A stretch of DNA of 64,000 bases. Origin: Firm-08 sp045546995. Lineage in GTDB: Bacteria; Bacillota; Clostridia; Oscillospirales; QAKW01. The stretch covers positions 1-64,000 of the forward strand of contig JAZQDW010000067.1 in assembly GCA_045546995.1 (NCBI GenBank). Direction: 5' to 3'. Shown here piece after piece: positions 26,123 to 34,640 of the stretch (positions are counted from its first letter, which is position 1; the number at the start of each line of letters is the position of its first letter). The translations under genes and the position numbers were made by a program. Below the pieces are notes generated by a model. The model did no database searches. It saw only the letters and a program-made list of their open reading frames with translations, and was not told the origin of the DNA.

Positions 26123-27338
26123 ATGGATTTTCTTTACGAAGGATGTCCATAGGACTCAGAGGTATACTGCAGGGCATATACAACAGTTGTTGCGAATGAG
26201 GGGCATCGGGTACGCTCTCCCCCTCCTCCGTCACAAGACTTTCCACCCGTAAGGCAAAATCGTCCCGATGGGGGGAAAGCACCTCCAGCATATCCCCCAC
26301 GGCAAATTTATTTTTCTGTCGGATCAGCGCCACGCCGTCCTTCCACGATTCCACCGTTGCCACCACGTCGTAGGGACGGATATAACCGCCGTCCAGCGGG
26401 TTAAAGCCGTCCTCTCCCATCGGAGCGTAATAAAAGCCGGTGGAAAAATCCCGATGCGAGGCCTTTCCGGCCTGTATCAGATAACGTTCTCCGTTTTCAA
26501 GCATACCGCGGGCGCAATATTCGTCAATGGCCTGCCGATACGCCTTGACGGTGGTGGCAACGTAATAAAAGGTTTTCATCCGTCCTTCGATCTTAAAGCT
26601 GTCCACGCCGGCCTCGATCAGCTCGTCCACGTGCTGTACCATACAAAGATCCTTGGAGTTGAAAATATACGTTCCTTTACCGTCCTGCTCCACGGGAAAA
26701 TACTGGCCCTCCCGTTTGGCCTCGGTCATCGTATATTCCCAGCGGCAGGGTTGGGCGCAGGCGCCCCGATTGGCATCCCGCCCCGTCAAAAAGGCGGACA
26801 AATGGCACCGTCCCGATACCGACATACACATAGCGCCGTGGACAAAGCACTCGATCTCCAGTTTGTCCCCCACGGCGGCGCGGATGGCGCGAATCTGCTC
26901 CAACGACACCTCCCTAGCCAACACCACACGGGTGGCCCCCAGCGCGGCATATTGCAGCGCCGTGACAGCGTTGGTGATATTGGCCTGGGTCGAAACGTGG
27001 ATCGCCACGTTGGGAGCATACTGTTTTGCCAGCGCCATCACACCGATATCCGCAATGATAAACGCATCCGGGCCGATGGCGGCCATCGTTTTGAAAAATT
27101 CCGGCAGACGCGCGGTTTCCTGTTCGGTGGGATAGGTGTTGACCGTGACGTACACCTTGACTCCTTGACCGTGGCACAGCGTAATTGCCTGCCGCAACTC
27201 GTCCAGATCAAAATTGCCAGCCGCGGCACGCATACCGAATTCACGGTACGCCAAGTATACCGCGTCAGCGCCGTAAGCAAGAGCGTATTCCAATCGGGTC
27301 ATATCCCCTACCGGCGCCAAAAGTTCAGGTCGTTTCAT
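26121..27338 (-). CDS. Peptidase U32 family protein (TrhP-like)
   Basis: This 405-residue protein is a U32-family member. The diagnostic block runs from IECFVHGAMCMSVSGRC to LTGRDANRGACAQPCRW near residues 160-200; its cysteines bind an iron-sulfur cluster in studied members. Despite the old peptidase name, bacterial relatives (TrhP, RlhA, UbiU/V) hydroxylate tRNA, rRNA or ubiquinone using prephenate or similar donors. TrhP-type tRNA U34 hydroxylation is the most likely activity here. The ATG at 27338 follows GTGAGGAAGAAT. It is read in the same direction as mltG, 60 bp downstream of it. Confidence 0.9.
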   Translation of the reverse strand: MKRPELLAPVGDMTRLEYALAYGADAVYLAYREFGMRAAAGNFDLDELRQAITLCHGQGVKVYVTVNTYPTEQETARLPEFFKTMAAIGPDAFIIADIGVMALAKQYAPNVAIHVSTQANITNAVTALQYAALGATRVVLAREVSLEQIRAIRAAVGDKLEIECFVHGAMCMSVSGRCHLSAFLTGRDANRGACAQPCRWEYTMTEAKREGQYFPVEQDGKGTYIFNSKDLCMVQHVDELIEAGVDSFKIEGRMKTFYYVATTVKAYRQAIDEYCARGMLENGERYLIQAGKASHRDFSTGFYYAPMGEDGFNPLDGGYIRPYDVVATVESWKDGVALIRQKNKFAVGDMLEVLSPHRDDFALRVESLVTEEGESVPDAPHSQQLLYMPCSIPLSPMDILRKENP

Positions 27339-27397
27339 ATTCTTCCTCACAATCAAAGCACTCCGATGAAACGCCATCGGAGTGCCTTTGTTTTATT

Positions 27398-28690
27398 TTA
27401 CGATACGGTACTGGTTCCGCCGGTGCCGTTGCCCGCTTTTTTAACATTGGAGAGATGCTCGCTGTAGGTTTTGGAGAAGAGCGTGCCCTCGGATGAGGCA
27501 ACGAAGAAATAATAATCCGTATCTGCCGGATCCAGCGCCGCCTTAATGGCATCCAGACCGGGACAGGAAATGGGACCGGGCGGCAAGCCTTTGTTGATAT
27601 AAGTATTATAAGGATTGTTCATTTCGGTATCGGCGTAGGACAATACCGGTTTCCGTTCGGGCAGAACGTACTGCACTGTGGCGCAGGACTCAAGATAAGG
27701 ATAGGTCTCCGAATCAAGACGGTTATAGAATACACTGGCCACCTTGGGGAATTCCTTACTGTTGGCGCCCTCCCGTTCAACGATGGAGGCCATGGTAATG
27801 ATCTCGTCCAAGGTATACTTACTCTTACTGAGCAGTTTTGCGATCTCGTCCTTCTCGATCTTCTTTTTGAAGTTATCGAGCATAGTGGTGATCATACCGA
27901 CCTCATCCCCCAGATATACCTCGTAGGTATCGGGGAACAAATAGCCCTCCAGGCGGTTGTTCCGCTTGGGAAGTCCCTCCAAAAAGGCATAATCAAACTT
28001 GTGATCGGCCAAAACCTTTTCCAGCACCGCACGATCTGCCTGCGCCTCGCTGACCAGCAGATCCACGATCTCCCGTTGTTCCATACCCTCGGTAATGGTG
28101 ATCTTGACCACATCCCGCTTTTCACTGTTTTTCTTCAAAGCGGTAATGATCTCTTTATAACACATATTGGAATTCAACTCGTACTCACCGTACTGAAAGC
28201 CGGTGGTCTTTTTGAATTTACAATATCCCTGAAAGGCAAGAGACGAGTCGATAACGCCGTTGTTTTTCAGTACCTCACCGATCTGCTTGGCAGAGGCACC
28301 CTTGGGCACGGTGACCACGATCACCTCATCCTCTTTGACAAAGGCGTTGATATCGTTGGCGGCCACGACGATGCACCAGGTGATCAGTACCGAAATGGTA
28401 ACCAATACAACATAAAAAATGATATGCTTTGTAAATTTAATCATATTCTTTTTTGAAAATAACTCCGCAAAGTCAAAACGTTCTTTTTCCGCATTATGCG
28501 CCACCGTTTCGGGCACTGCCCGTGTATGGCGACGAATCCGTTCCCGATCCCCCAGGCGCACAGGCCGTGTTTCGGACGAGGTATGACCGCTGCGGCGATA
28601 ACTGCCGGCCGGCTGATCGCCGTTATTGCGTCGCCCCGTGTAGGAACCGGTGGATGCCCTGCGCGGTGTTTGATTATTTTGATCGCTCAC
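27398..28690 (-). CDS. mltG: Endolytic murein transglycosylase MltG
   Basis: This 430-residue protein cuts nascent peptidoglycan glycan strands and helps set strand length. It has a basic, low-complexity cytoplasmic N-terminus (about 1-85), one membrane helix (about 87-111), and an extracellular YceG domain. The catalytic glutamate is Glu305 in TMASIVEREGANS; EGMEQREIVDLL and LEGYLFPDTY are further signatures. I chose the GTG at 28690 because AGGAGG is 8 nt upstream; the longer frame lacks this. In many Firmicutes mltG precedes a U32 gene, as here. Confidence 0.94.
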   Translation of the reverse strand: MSDQNNQTPRRASTGSYTGRRNNGDQPAGSYRRSGHTSSETRPVRLGDRERIRRHTRAVPETVAHNAEKERFDFAELFSKKNMIKFTKHIIFYVVLVTISVLITWCIVVAANDINAFVKEDEVIVVTVPKGASAKQIGEVLKNNGVIDSSLAFQGYCKFKKTTGFQYGEYELNSNMCYKEIITALKKNSEKRDVVKITITEGMEQREIVDLLVSEAQADRAVLEKVLADHKFDYAFLEGLPKRNNRLEGYLFPDTYEVYLGDEVGMITTMLDNFKKKIEKDEIAKLLSKSKYTLDEIITMASIVEREGANSKEFPKVASVFYNRLDSETYPYLESCATVQYVLPERKPVLSYADTEMNNPYNTYINKGLPPGPISCPGLDAIKAALDPADTDYYFFVASSEGTLFSKTYSEHLSNVKKAGNGTGGTSTVS

Positions 28691-28817
28691 GACATTGACC
28701 TCCTTTGCACGATTACAATTATTATATAATATATTTTTGAATTTGTCCACACTTTTGCCAATTCTTTCACCAATCCTTTACTTTCTCATACACTGAAAAG
28801 TGAAGGAGTGATCGTTT

Positions 28818-29873
28818 ATGCATACATTTCTCGCCGCCAACACGGCAAACGGCTTTTACAGTCTGTTTGACGAGTTGTGCAGGCAGACAGACCATAATAT
28901 ATTGCTGATCAAAGGAGGGCCGGGTACCGGCAAAAGTACCCTGATGCGTACCATCGCTGACGCCGCCGAGCAGAAAGGGTATCGGGTGGAGCGCATTCAC
29001 TGCTCCTCCGACCATAACTCGCTGGACGGTGTGGTGGTGACGGAAAAACGGCTGATCCTGTTGGACGCCACCCCACCCCACTGCGTAGATCCGAAATATC
29101 CCGGAGCAGTGGAGCAAATCCTGCCGCTGGGAGAATATTGGGATCGAAGCAAGTTGATCCCCCACCGTCGAAAAATCATCCGACTGACGGAAGAGATCCA
29201 TCACTTGTTTACCCGCATTTATCGGTTATTACACGGCGTGGGAACGTTGCAACAATACAGCGACGGTTTACTGGAGCCGACGTTTGATACACTGCGGGGC
29301 GAAAAAGCCGTACAGAAGATCCTGTCCCGACAAGCGGCCACCGATCAACATCGAACGGCCACCGTCACGAAACGCTTTCTTTCCGCCATTACCGCAGAGG
29401 GGCACGTTTTGTTCGAGGATGCCTTTGCAAATTGCCGCAACGTTGTGATGATCGAGGACAGTTTTGACGACGGACATCGGCTGACTGCCCTGTTTGATGC
29501 ACGATTGCTCGCCTTAGGGTATGACCGGACGGTGTTTTGTGATCCGTTGTTACCGCAAAGGATCGACCACATTTACGTCCCTGCGCTGGATCTGGGCATT
29601 CTGCGGCAAAACAGCCGCCTGCAATGGAAACAACCCCTTTCGGTCGAGCGTACCATTCATATGCGACAGCTGAGCGATCACGAACAACTCTCCGAAATCA
29701 AAAACAAACTGCAATTTGCCAAAAAACTGTGCCGAAGTATCTATGATGAGGTAGCAGAGTTGATGGCAAGCGAAAAAGCTTTACACGATGAATTAGAACA
29801 ATGTTATATAGAGGCAATGGACTTTGACGCCTTACAAGAGAAAGCGGATGAATTGCGGTCGACGTTGCTGTAA
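28818..29873 (+). CDS. P-loop ATPase of the PRK06851 type
   Basis: This 351-residue protein has a Walker A motif (IKGGPGTGKSTLMR near 31-44), and the blocks HCSSDHNSLDGVVV and PHCVDPKYPGAVEQI that I associate with the PRK06851 family found in many Clostridia. The second half, from about 190 (AEGHVLFEDAFANCRNVVMI), lacks a clear second P-loop. The C-terminus is helical and charged, probably coiled coil. Function in the family is not known. It is divergent from mltG and convergent with the ABC-F gene. Confidence 0.8.
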   Translation: MHTFLAANTANGFYSLFDELCRQTDHNILLIKGGPGTGKSTLMRTIADAAEQKGYRVERIHCSSDHNSLDGVVVTEKRLILLDATPPHCVDPKYPGAVEQILPLGEYWDRSKLIPHRRKIIRLTEEIHHLFTRIYRLLHGVGTLQQYSDGLLEPTFDTLRGEKAVQKILSRQAATDQHRTATVTKRFLSAITAEGHVLFEDAFANCRNVVMIEDSFDDGHRLTALFDARLLALGYDRTVFCDPLLPQRIDHIYVPALDLGILRQNSRLQWKQPLSVERTIHMRQLSDHEQLSEIKNKLQFAKKLCRSIYDEVAELMASEKALHDELEQCYIEAMDFDALQEKADELRSTLL

Positions 29874-29906
29874 AAAAGACAAGGGAATGTTTTTCCCTTG
29901 TCTTTT
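29874..29906. terminator. Terminator between the ATPase and ABC-F genes
   Basis: A 14-bp stem AAAAGACAAGGGAA / TTCCCTTGTCTTTT with a short loop, flanked by T-runs, serves the rightward gene. It overlaps the last base pairs of the convergent ABC-F gene. Confidence 0.75.
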
Positions 29907-31764
29907 ATTCTTCTTCCAGTTCCAGCCATTCATCGGTCAGATCTGAAATTTTTTGCTTATTTTCTGCCAAAGCATCACAGAACTGTTGCAGTTTTTGATA
30001 GTCGTTTTCGCCGGCGGACAGTTTCGCCTCCAGTTCGGCGTTTTCCTGCTCCAGCGCCTCCATTTCCCGCTCAATGGCCGCAAGACGGGCACGGCGTTTG
30101 GCCAAACGGGCGCGTTCCTTTTTATCCTTATGATAGGAGGTATTGTCTGTCGACTTTTTCTCTGTCGGTTCCTTCGACGGAGCGATGAAGGTATTTTGAT
30201 ATTCCTCCAAACTTGCAAACCGTTGCAGGCCGGCAGGTGTCATACAATAGATGGCCGTGGGTACACGGGAAAGCAGATATCGGTCATGAGAGATCATCAA
30301 CAGCGTTCCCTCATAGGCCGCCAGCGCATCCTCCAGATTTTCACGGCTGGCCAGGTCCAGATGGTTGGTCGGCTCGTCCAGCATCAAAACGTTATCTCCA
30401 TCCCGCATCAGGCGGGCAAAGCTGACGCCGGCCTTCTGTCCGCCGCTAAGGGTGGAAATGGGCGCAAAAACCGCCTCCCCCTTCAGTTGAACGGCTGCCA
30501 GCAGATCACGGATCACGCCGTCGGCATCGCCCACGTGATCTTCTCTTATTTGCTCCAGCGGCGTAAGAGACGGGTCAAGAGCAGCACCGTGCTGATCGAA
30601 ATAACCGATCTCAACACCTTTGCCCCAACAGATCTCTTTACCTTCCGATTGCAAAAGACGGTTAAAAAGCGTGGTCTTTCCGACGCCGTTTTGTCCCACC
30701 AAAGCAATTTTTTCACCTCGTTTAATTTCTATTTCGATTTTTTTACACAGTTCCCGCTCGCCGATGGTCAGCGACATCGGTTGCACTGAAAGCACGTCAA
30801 AGCCGCTTTTCCGTGTGACGGAAAAAGAAAACCGCATTCCACGGTGCGCCGGCGGCGGAAGTTGTGGAATTTCCAGCTTTTCCAACTGTTTGCGGCGGCT
30901 CTTGGCCATAGCAGAGGTGGAGGCGCGTACCAGATTGCGCGCCACGTAATCCTCCAGTTGCGCCTTTTGCAGCATTGCCTTATCATATTCACGCCGCAGG
31001 GTCAGGCACCGCTCTTCCCGCAGCGTCTTATATTTGGAATAATTTCCGGGGTAGCAGACCAGATGGGGCTGTTCCACTTCCCAGATTTGACTGACGGTGC
31101 GGTCGAGAAAATAGCGATCATGGGAGACCATCAGCACCGCGCCCTTATATTCCGCCAAAAAGTCCTCCAAAAAATGCAAGGTGGCAAAATCCAAATGGTT
31201 GGTCGGCTCGTCCAGCATCAACAGCTCCGGGGCGCTGAGAAGTAATTTACCCAAAGACAAGCGAACACGCTCACCGCCCGAAAGGTGATCCACCACCCGA
31301 TCCCACCACGAGGCATCAAAGCCAAGACCGGTCAGTACACGGGCGATACGCACGTCGATATTATAGCCGTCGGCGGCCTCAAACTGCTGTGTCAGGCTCT
31401 GCAAACGGTGTAACAGCACGGCGTCCTCCGCCTCTCCCGCGCCAAGCTGACGGCGGCACTGCTCCATCTGTTCCTCAATGGTCAGAGTGTCGGCAAAGAC
31501 GCTACGCATTTCGGCGATCACAGTATTGCCGCTGGAAAGGGGCGTGTTTTGCCGCAAATAGCCCACCCGCACGTTTTTACCCAAGATCACCTCACCGCCG
31601 TCAGCAGGCAATAATCCGGCGATCACATTGAGCAGGGTGGATTTACCGGCGCCGTTGATACCGATCATACCGATGCGGTCCCCTTCCTCGATCTTGGCAT
31701 TGATGGAGGAAAGGACGGTATGCTCACCGTAGCTTTTTTCAATTTCCTTAAGTGTTAATATCAT
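29905..31764 (-). CDS. ABC-F family ATPase (YdiF/Uup-like)
   Basis: This 619-residue cytoplasmic protein has two ABC ATPase domains and no membrane segments. The first Walker A is GINGAGKST near residue 37 with LSGGERVRLS; the second is GQNGVGKTT near 350 with LSGGQKAGVS. Both are followed by LMLDEPTNHLD. A C-terminal charged coiled coil (about 530-619) is typical of YdiF/Uup-like members. ABC-F proteins act on the ribosome as translation factors or in antibiotic protection; housekeeping is more likely here. It overlaps the upstream GNAT gene by 4 nt. Confidence 0.94.
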   Translation of the reverse strand: MILTLKEIEKSYGEHTVLSSINAKIEEGDRIGMIGINGAGKSTLLNVIAGLLPADGGEVILGKNVRVGYLRQNTPLSSGNTVIAEMRSVFADTLTIEEQMEQCRRQLGAGEAEDAVLLHRLQSLTQQFEAADGYNIDVRIARVLTGLGFDASWWDRVVDHLSGGERVRLSLGKLLLSAPELLMLDEPTNHLDFATLHFLEDFLAEYKGAVLMVSHDRYFLDRTVSQIWEVEQPHLVCYPGNYSKYKTLREERCLTLRREYDKAMLQKAQLEDYVARNLVRASTSAMAKSRRKQLEKLEIPQLPPPAHRGMRFSFSVTRKSGFDVLSVQPMSLTIGERELCKKIEIEIKRGEKIALVGQNGVGKTTLFNRLLQSEGKEICWGKGVEIGYFDQHGAALDPSLTPLEQIREDHVGDADGVIRDLLAAVQLKGEAVFAPISTLSGGQKAGVSFARLMRDGDNVLMLDEPTNHLDLASRENLEDALAAYEGTLLMISHDRYLLSRVPTAIYCMTPAGLQRFASLEEYQNTFIAPSKEPTEKKSTDNTSYHKDKKERARLAKRRARLAAIEREMEALEQENAELEAKLSAGENDYQKLQQFCDALAENKQKISDLTDEWLELEEE

Positions 31765-32294
31765 AAAGGGTACTCCAAAACATAGGTGGTGATTTGGTGA
31801 TATTCGGCCGTAGCCTTAATAACAAAACCGCGGGAAAGATACATCTGCAGATGCTGATCACCGAAGATCTCGGTCAGCGGGGTCAGCCTCTCCCGTCTGC
31901 AATAGGCAATAAAATGATCGATCATTTTACCCGCCCAGCCCTGACCGCGATGGTCGGGAGCCACCGCCATAATGTCAAGCACCGCAAAATCTCGGTAATA
32001 ATATTGATCCAAAATCTGAAAACGATTCAGTTCCTCCAGCGCGGGCGGACAGTCAAAATCCTCCTCCGGCGGGCTATCCCAGCGATACAGGCATAGCACA
32101 CCCTCCAATGCATCGGATGGCGTGTAAAGCAATAGCTCTTTACAGTTCGAAAGATAGCCGTAAAAGAACTGATACAGCCATTGCCGTCCGTCGGAATGGC
32201 CGCGCAGGCAATGAGCAAAAGCAGGGTCGCCAAAAAAGCCATCGGCAAACAGCTTTGCCGCCGTTTCGATTTGTTGCTCCTGCAATAATTGCAT
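31761..32294 (-). CDS. GNAT-family N-acetyltransferase
   Basis: This 177-residue protein has the GNAT acetyl-CoA binding motif A, visible as DIMAVAPDHRGQGWAGKM near 107-124, and a C-terminal FGDQHLQMYLSRGFVI strand-helix. The acceptor is unknown. It forms an operon with the ABC-F gene through an ATGA overlap and is divergent from the enolase gene. Confidence 0.87.
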   Translation of the reverse strand: MQLLQEQQIETAAKLFADGFFGDPAFAHCLRGHSDGRQWLYQFFYGYLSNCKELLLYTPSDALEGVLCLYRWDSPPEEDFDCPPALEELNRFQILDQYYYRDFAVLDIMAVAPDHRGQGWAGKMIDHFIAYCRRERLTPLTEIFGDQHLQMYLSRGFVIKATAEYHQITTYVLEYPL

Positions 32295-32398
32295 CCAAAC
32301 GCCCTCCTTTTTTCATAATAAACTCATTATAACACATTCTGCGTCGGTATAAAACAGTTTTTTTGAGAAAAACTAACAGAAATCGAAGGAGGGATCGA

Positions 32399-33673
32399 AT
32401 GAAATATACGATTGCAAAAATCAATGCACAAATGATCTTAGACAGCCGAGGGATGCCGACCGTGCAGGCACGGGTAGAAACGAGTGACGGCGCCCTGGGT
32501 GTGGCGGCCGTTCCCAGCGGCGCCTCCACCGGAAAATATGAAGCGGTGGAAAAGCGAGACAAGCGGGAGGCATTCGGCGGCAAAGGGGTAAGCGATGCCA
32601 TCGGAGGGATTTATGAAGAGATCGCTCCGGCGCTGGAAGGCAAAAACATTTTTGCCCAATGGGAGCTGGACCGTGCCATGATCGAGCTGGACGGAACCCC
32701 CGGCAAGGAGCGACTGGGAGCCAATGCCATACTGGCCGTTTCGCTGGCCTGCGCCCGCGCGGCGGCCGCCGCCAAGCAAAGTCCCCTGTTCCGTTATCTG
32801 GGAGGCCTGGATGCCTGCATTATGCCGGTACCGATGATGAACATTCTCAACGGCGGCGCGCACGCTTCCAATGCCTTGGACTTTCAGGAATTTATGATTA
32901 TGCCGGTAGGCGCGGACAGCTTTAGCGACGGACTGCAGATGGGGGTTGGCGTTTATCACGCCTTACGGCGATTATTAAAGGAAAAAGGGCTTTCCACCGC
33001 CGTGGGCGACGAGGGTGGCTTTGCCCCCGAGATTGACAGCGAATATACCGCCCTGGAGCTGCTTTGCGATGCGGTCACAGCCGCCGGATACCGCCCCGGA
33101 GAGGACGTGGTGTTTGCGCTGGACGCCGCCGCCTCGGAATGGATCAAGGGAGATCACTACCATCTGCCCAAGGCGGATCGGGAAATACAGGAGGCAGAAC
33201 TTATGGAGCAGTATCGCCGTCTGTGCAGCGCTTTTCCCATTCGTTCTATTGAAGATCCCTTTGGGGAGGAATCCTTTGACGGATTTCGGCAGTTGACCCA
33301 TCATTTTGCCGGTCAGGTGCAGATCGTGGGAGATGATCTATTCGTCACCAACCCCAACCGTCTGCTACACGGCATTCAAAGCAGAAGCGCCAATGCCATT
33401 CTGATCAAACCCAATCAGGTGGGCACACTGAGCGAAACGATGGAAACAGTGCGGCTGGCCAAACGGCACGGATATCGCTGCATTATGTCCCATCGCAGCG
33501 GCGAAACGGAGGACACCACCATTGCTGACCTTGCCGTAGCGTTGGGATGCGGTCAGATCAAGACCGGCGCCCCCGCCAGAAGCGAGCGTGTCTGCAAATA
33601 CAACCGTCTGCTGCGCATCGAGCAAATGTTGGGAAGCAGCGCCTACTATCCCGGACGGAGTGTGATGAACTGA
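32399..33673 (+). CDS. eno: Enolase
   Basis: This 424-residue enzyme interconverts 2-phosphoglycerate and phosphoenolpyruvate. Family blocks include SRGMPTVQARV, PSGASTGKYEAVE, GDEGGFAP, IEDPFGEESFDG, the catalytic-lysine region ILIKPNQVGT, and SHRSGETEDTTIADLAVA. The signature is normally MPMMNI.NGG; here VPMMNILNGGAHASN. The ATG at 32399 has GAAGGAGGGATCG upstream. It overlaps the next gene by TGATG. No other glycolytic genes are adjacent, so it may be the sole enolase or a paralogue. Confidence 0.96.
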   Translation: MKYTIAKINAQMILDSRGMPTVQARVETSDGALGVAAVPSGASTGKYEAVEKRDKREAFGGKGVSDAIGGIYEEIAPALEGKNIFAQWELDRAMIELDGTPGKERLGANAILAVSLACARAAAAAKQSPLFRYLGGLDACIMPVPMMNILNGGAHASNALDFQEFMIMPVGADSFSDGLQMGVGVYHALRRLLKEKGLSTAVGDEGGFAPEIDSEYTALELLCDAVTAAGYRPGEDVVFALDAAASEWIKGDHYHLPKADREIQEAELMEQYRRLCSAFPIRSIEDPFGEESFDGFRQLTHHFAGQVQIVGDDLFVTNPNRLLHGIQSRSANAILIKPNQVGTLSETMETVRLAKRHGYRCIMSHRSGETEDTTIADLAVALGCGQIKTGAPARSERVCKYNRLLRIEQMLGSSAYYPGRSVMN

Positions 33674-34350
33674 TGTGTGAAATGGATACGCCGGAAGAGG
33701 CGCCCCTTTCCCCTGCGGAGGACAATGGAATCATTACCACGGCCGGCGGGATTCAGGCGTTGACCATCATCGGCCAAATCGAAGGGCATTATATTTTGCC
33801 CGGACAAAACAAAACCACCAAATACGAGCACGTATTGCCCGCGCTGGTGGAGATGGAGGAAAACGAAGCCGTCAAGGGTCTGTTGATCTTGCTGAACACG
33901 GTGGGCGGCGACGTGGAGGCGGGGCTGGCCATTGCAGAGATGATCGCCTCCATGACCAAGCCCACCGTTTCCCTGGTGCTTGGCGGTGGCCACTCCATCG
34001 GCGTACCGCTGGCGGTGGCGGCAAAGCGCTCCTTTATCGTCCCCAGCGCCACCATGACCATGCATCCGGTACGCACTACAGGGCTGGTCATCGGTGTGCC
34101 GCAGACCTTCCGTTTTTTTGACAAGATGCAGGACCGCATCTCCGATTTTATCTGCGCCCATTCCAATATTTCCCGTTCCGTCTTACAGCAAATGATCCGC
34201 AACGTAGGAGAGCTTGTCAACGACATGGGAACGGTTTTGGACGGTCGGCAGGCGGTGGAATACGGTCTGATCGATGCCGCCGGCGGATTGGGCGAGGCAT
34301 TGGATGCACTGTACGAAATGATCGGTACGGCGGATGAGCAGAAAAGCTGA
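33673..34350 (+). CDS. ClpP-like serine protease (TepA/SDH family)
   Basis: This 225-residue protein has the Clp-protease fold of the TepA/YmfB group. The catalytic serine is Ser108 in GGGHSIGVPLAV and the histidine is His131 in TMTMHPVR. ILLNTVGGDVEAGLAIAEM is the characteristic oxyanion-side block. Its ATG overlaps the enolase stop codon (TGATG), indicating coupling. The family is widespread in Firmicutes. Suggested roles include protein translocation or sporulation-related proteolysis, but the substrate is unknown. Confidence 0.88.
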   Translation: MCEMDTPEEAPLSPAEDNGIITTAGGIQALTIIGQIEGHYILPGQNKTTKYEHVLPALVEMEENEAVKGLLILLNTVGGDVEAGLAIAEMIASMTKPTVSLVLGGGHSIGVPLAVAAKRSFIVPSATMTMHPVRTTGLVIGVPQTFRFFDKMQDRISDFICAHSNISRSVLQQMIRNVGELVNDMGTVLDGRQAVEYGLIDAAGGLGEALDALYEMIGTADEQKS

Positions 34351-34487
34351 CGGAGCAATAACCGCCTATCTTACCTTGTAATTATGCACAATTTTAAAAT
34401 GCTTTTCTTGTACACTTTTTCATATTGTATAGGTTGGTAAAATATGGTAAAATAAAATTACAGAAATCTATGAAAGAGGTGAGCCCC

Positions 34488-34556
34488 ATGGTAATAGACT
34501 GTTCCGTGATCGGTTGCAGTTCCTTTCGTGCGGCTCATTTTTCTTTCCACCGGTAG
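34488..34556 (+). CDS. 22-residue leader peptide, copy 1
   Basis: The frame ATG-TAG encodes 22 residues with two cysteines (DCSVIGCSSF) and ends FSFHR. AGAGGTG lies 7 nt upstream of the ATG. The second copy at 55.4 kb differs at only one residue (Val2 to Ala). The stop codon is 12 nt before a strong terminator hairpin, as in leader-peptide attenuators. I do not recognise the peptide. It could also be a small functional protein in its own right. Confidence 0.6.
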   Translation: MVIDCSVIGCSSFRAAHFSFHR

Positions 34557-34568
34557 AACCAAACAAGC

Positions 34569-34606
34569 CAAAGCGCAAGGGGGCTGTAGCCACCCTTGCG
34601 CTTTTT
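34569..34606 (+). terminator. Strong terminator/attenuator ahead of the RHS gene
   Basis: AAGCGCAAGGG pairs with CCCTTGCGCTT, with an inner GGCT-GT-AGCC stem, and is followed by TTTTTACAT. It is identical in design to the hairpin at 55311-55347. Confidence 0.85.
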
Positions 34607-34640
34607 ACATATTCATTATTGCTTAGAAAGGAGCAAAAAA

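Larger units (their letters stand above)
34385..34613 (+). repeat. Leader/attenuator element, copy 1
   Basis: This 228-bp segment is nearly identical to 55304-55531 on the other strand; by eye I count about ten substitutions and one indel. It contains, in order, an AT-rich promoter region, a ribosome binding site (AGAGGTG), a 22-codon leader ORF and a strong terminator. It ends about 28 bp before the RHS gene start, so RHS expression would need readthrough. Confidence 0.85.

Noticed and set aside
34488..34556. The spacing C-x4-C and SFHR in the 22-residue leader recalls the start of THAP zinc fingers.
   Set aside because: THAP domains are about 80-90 residues and eukaryotic; only the first motif is matched, so this is most likely coincidence.
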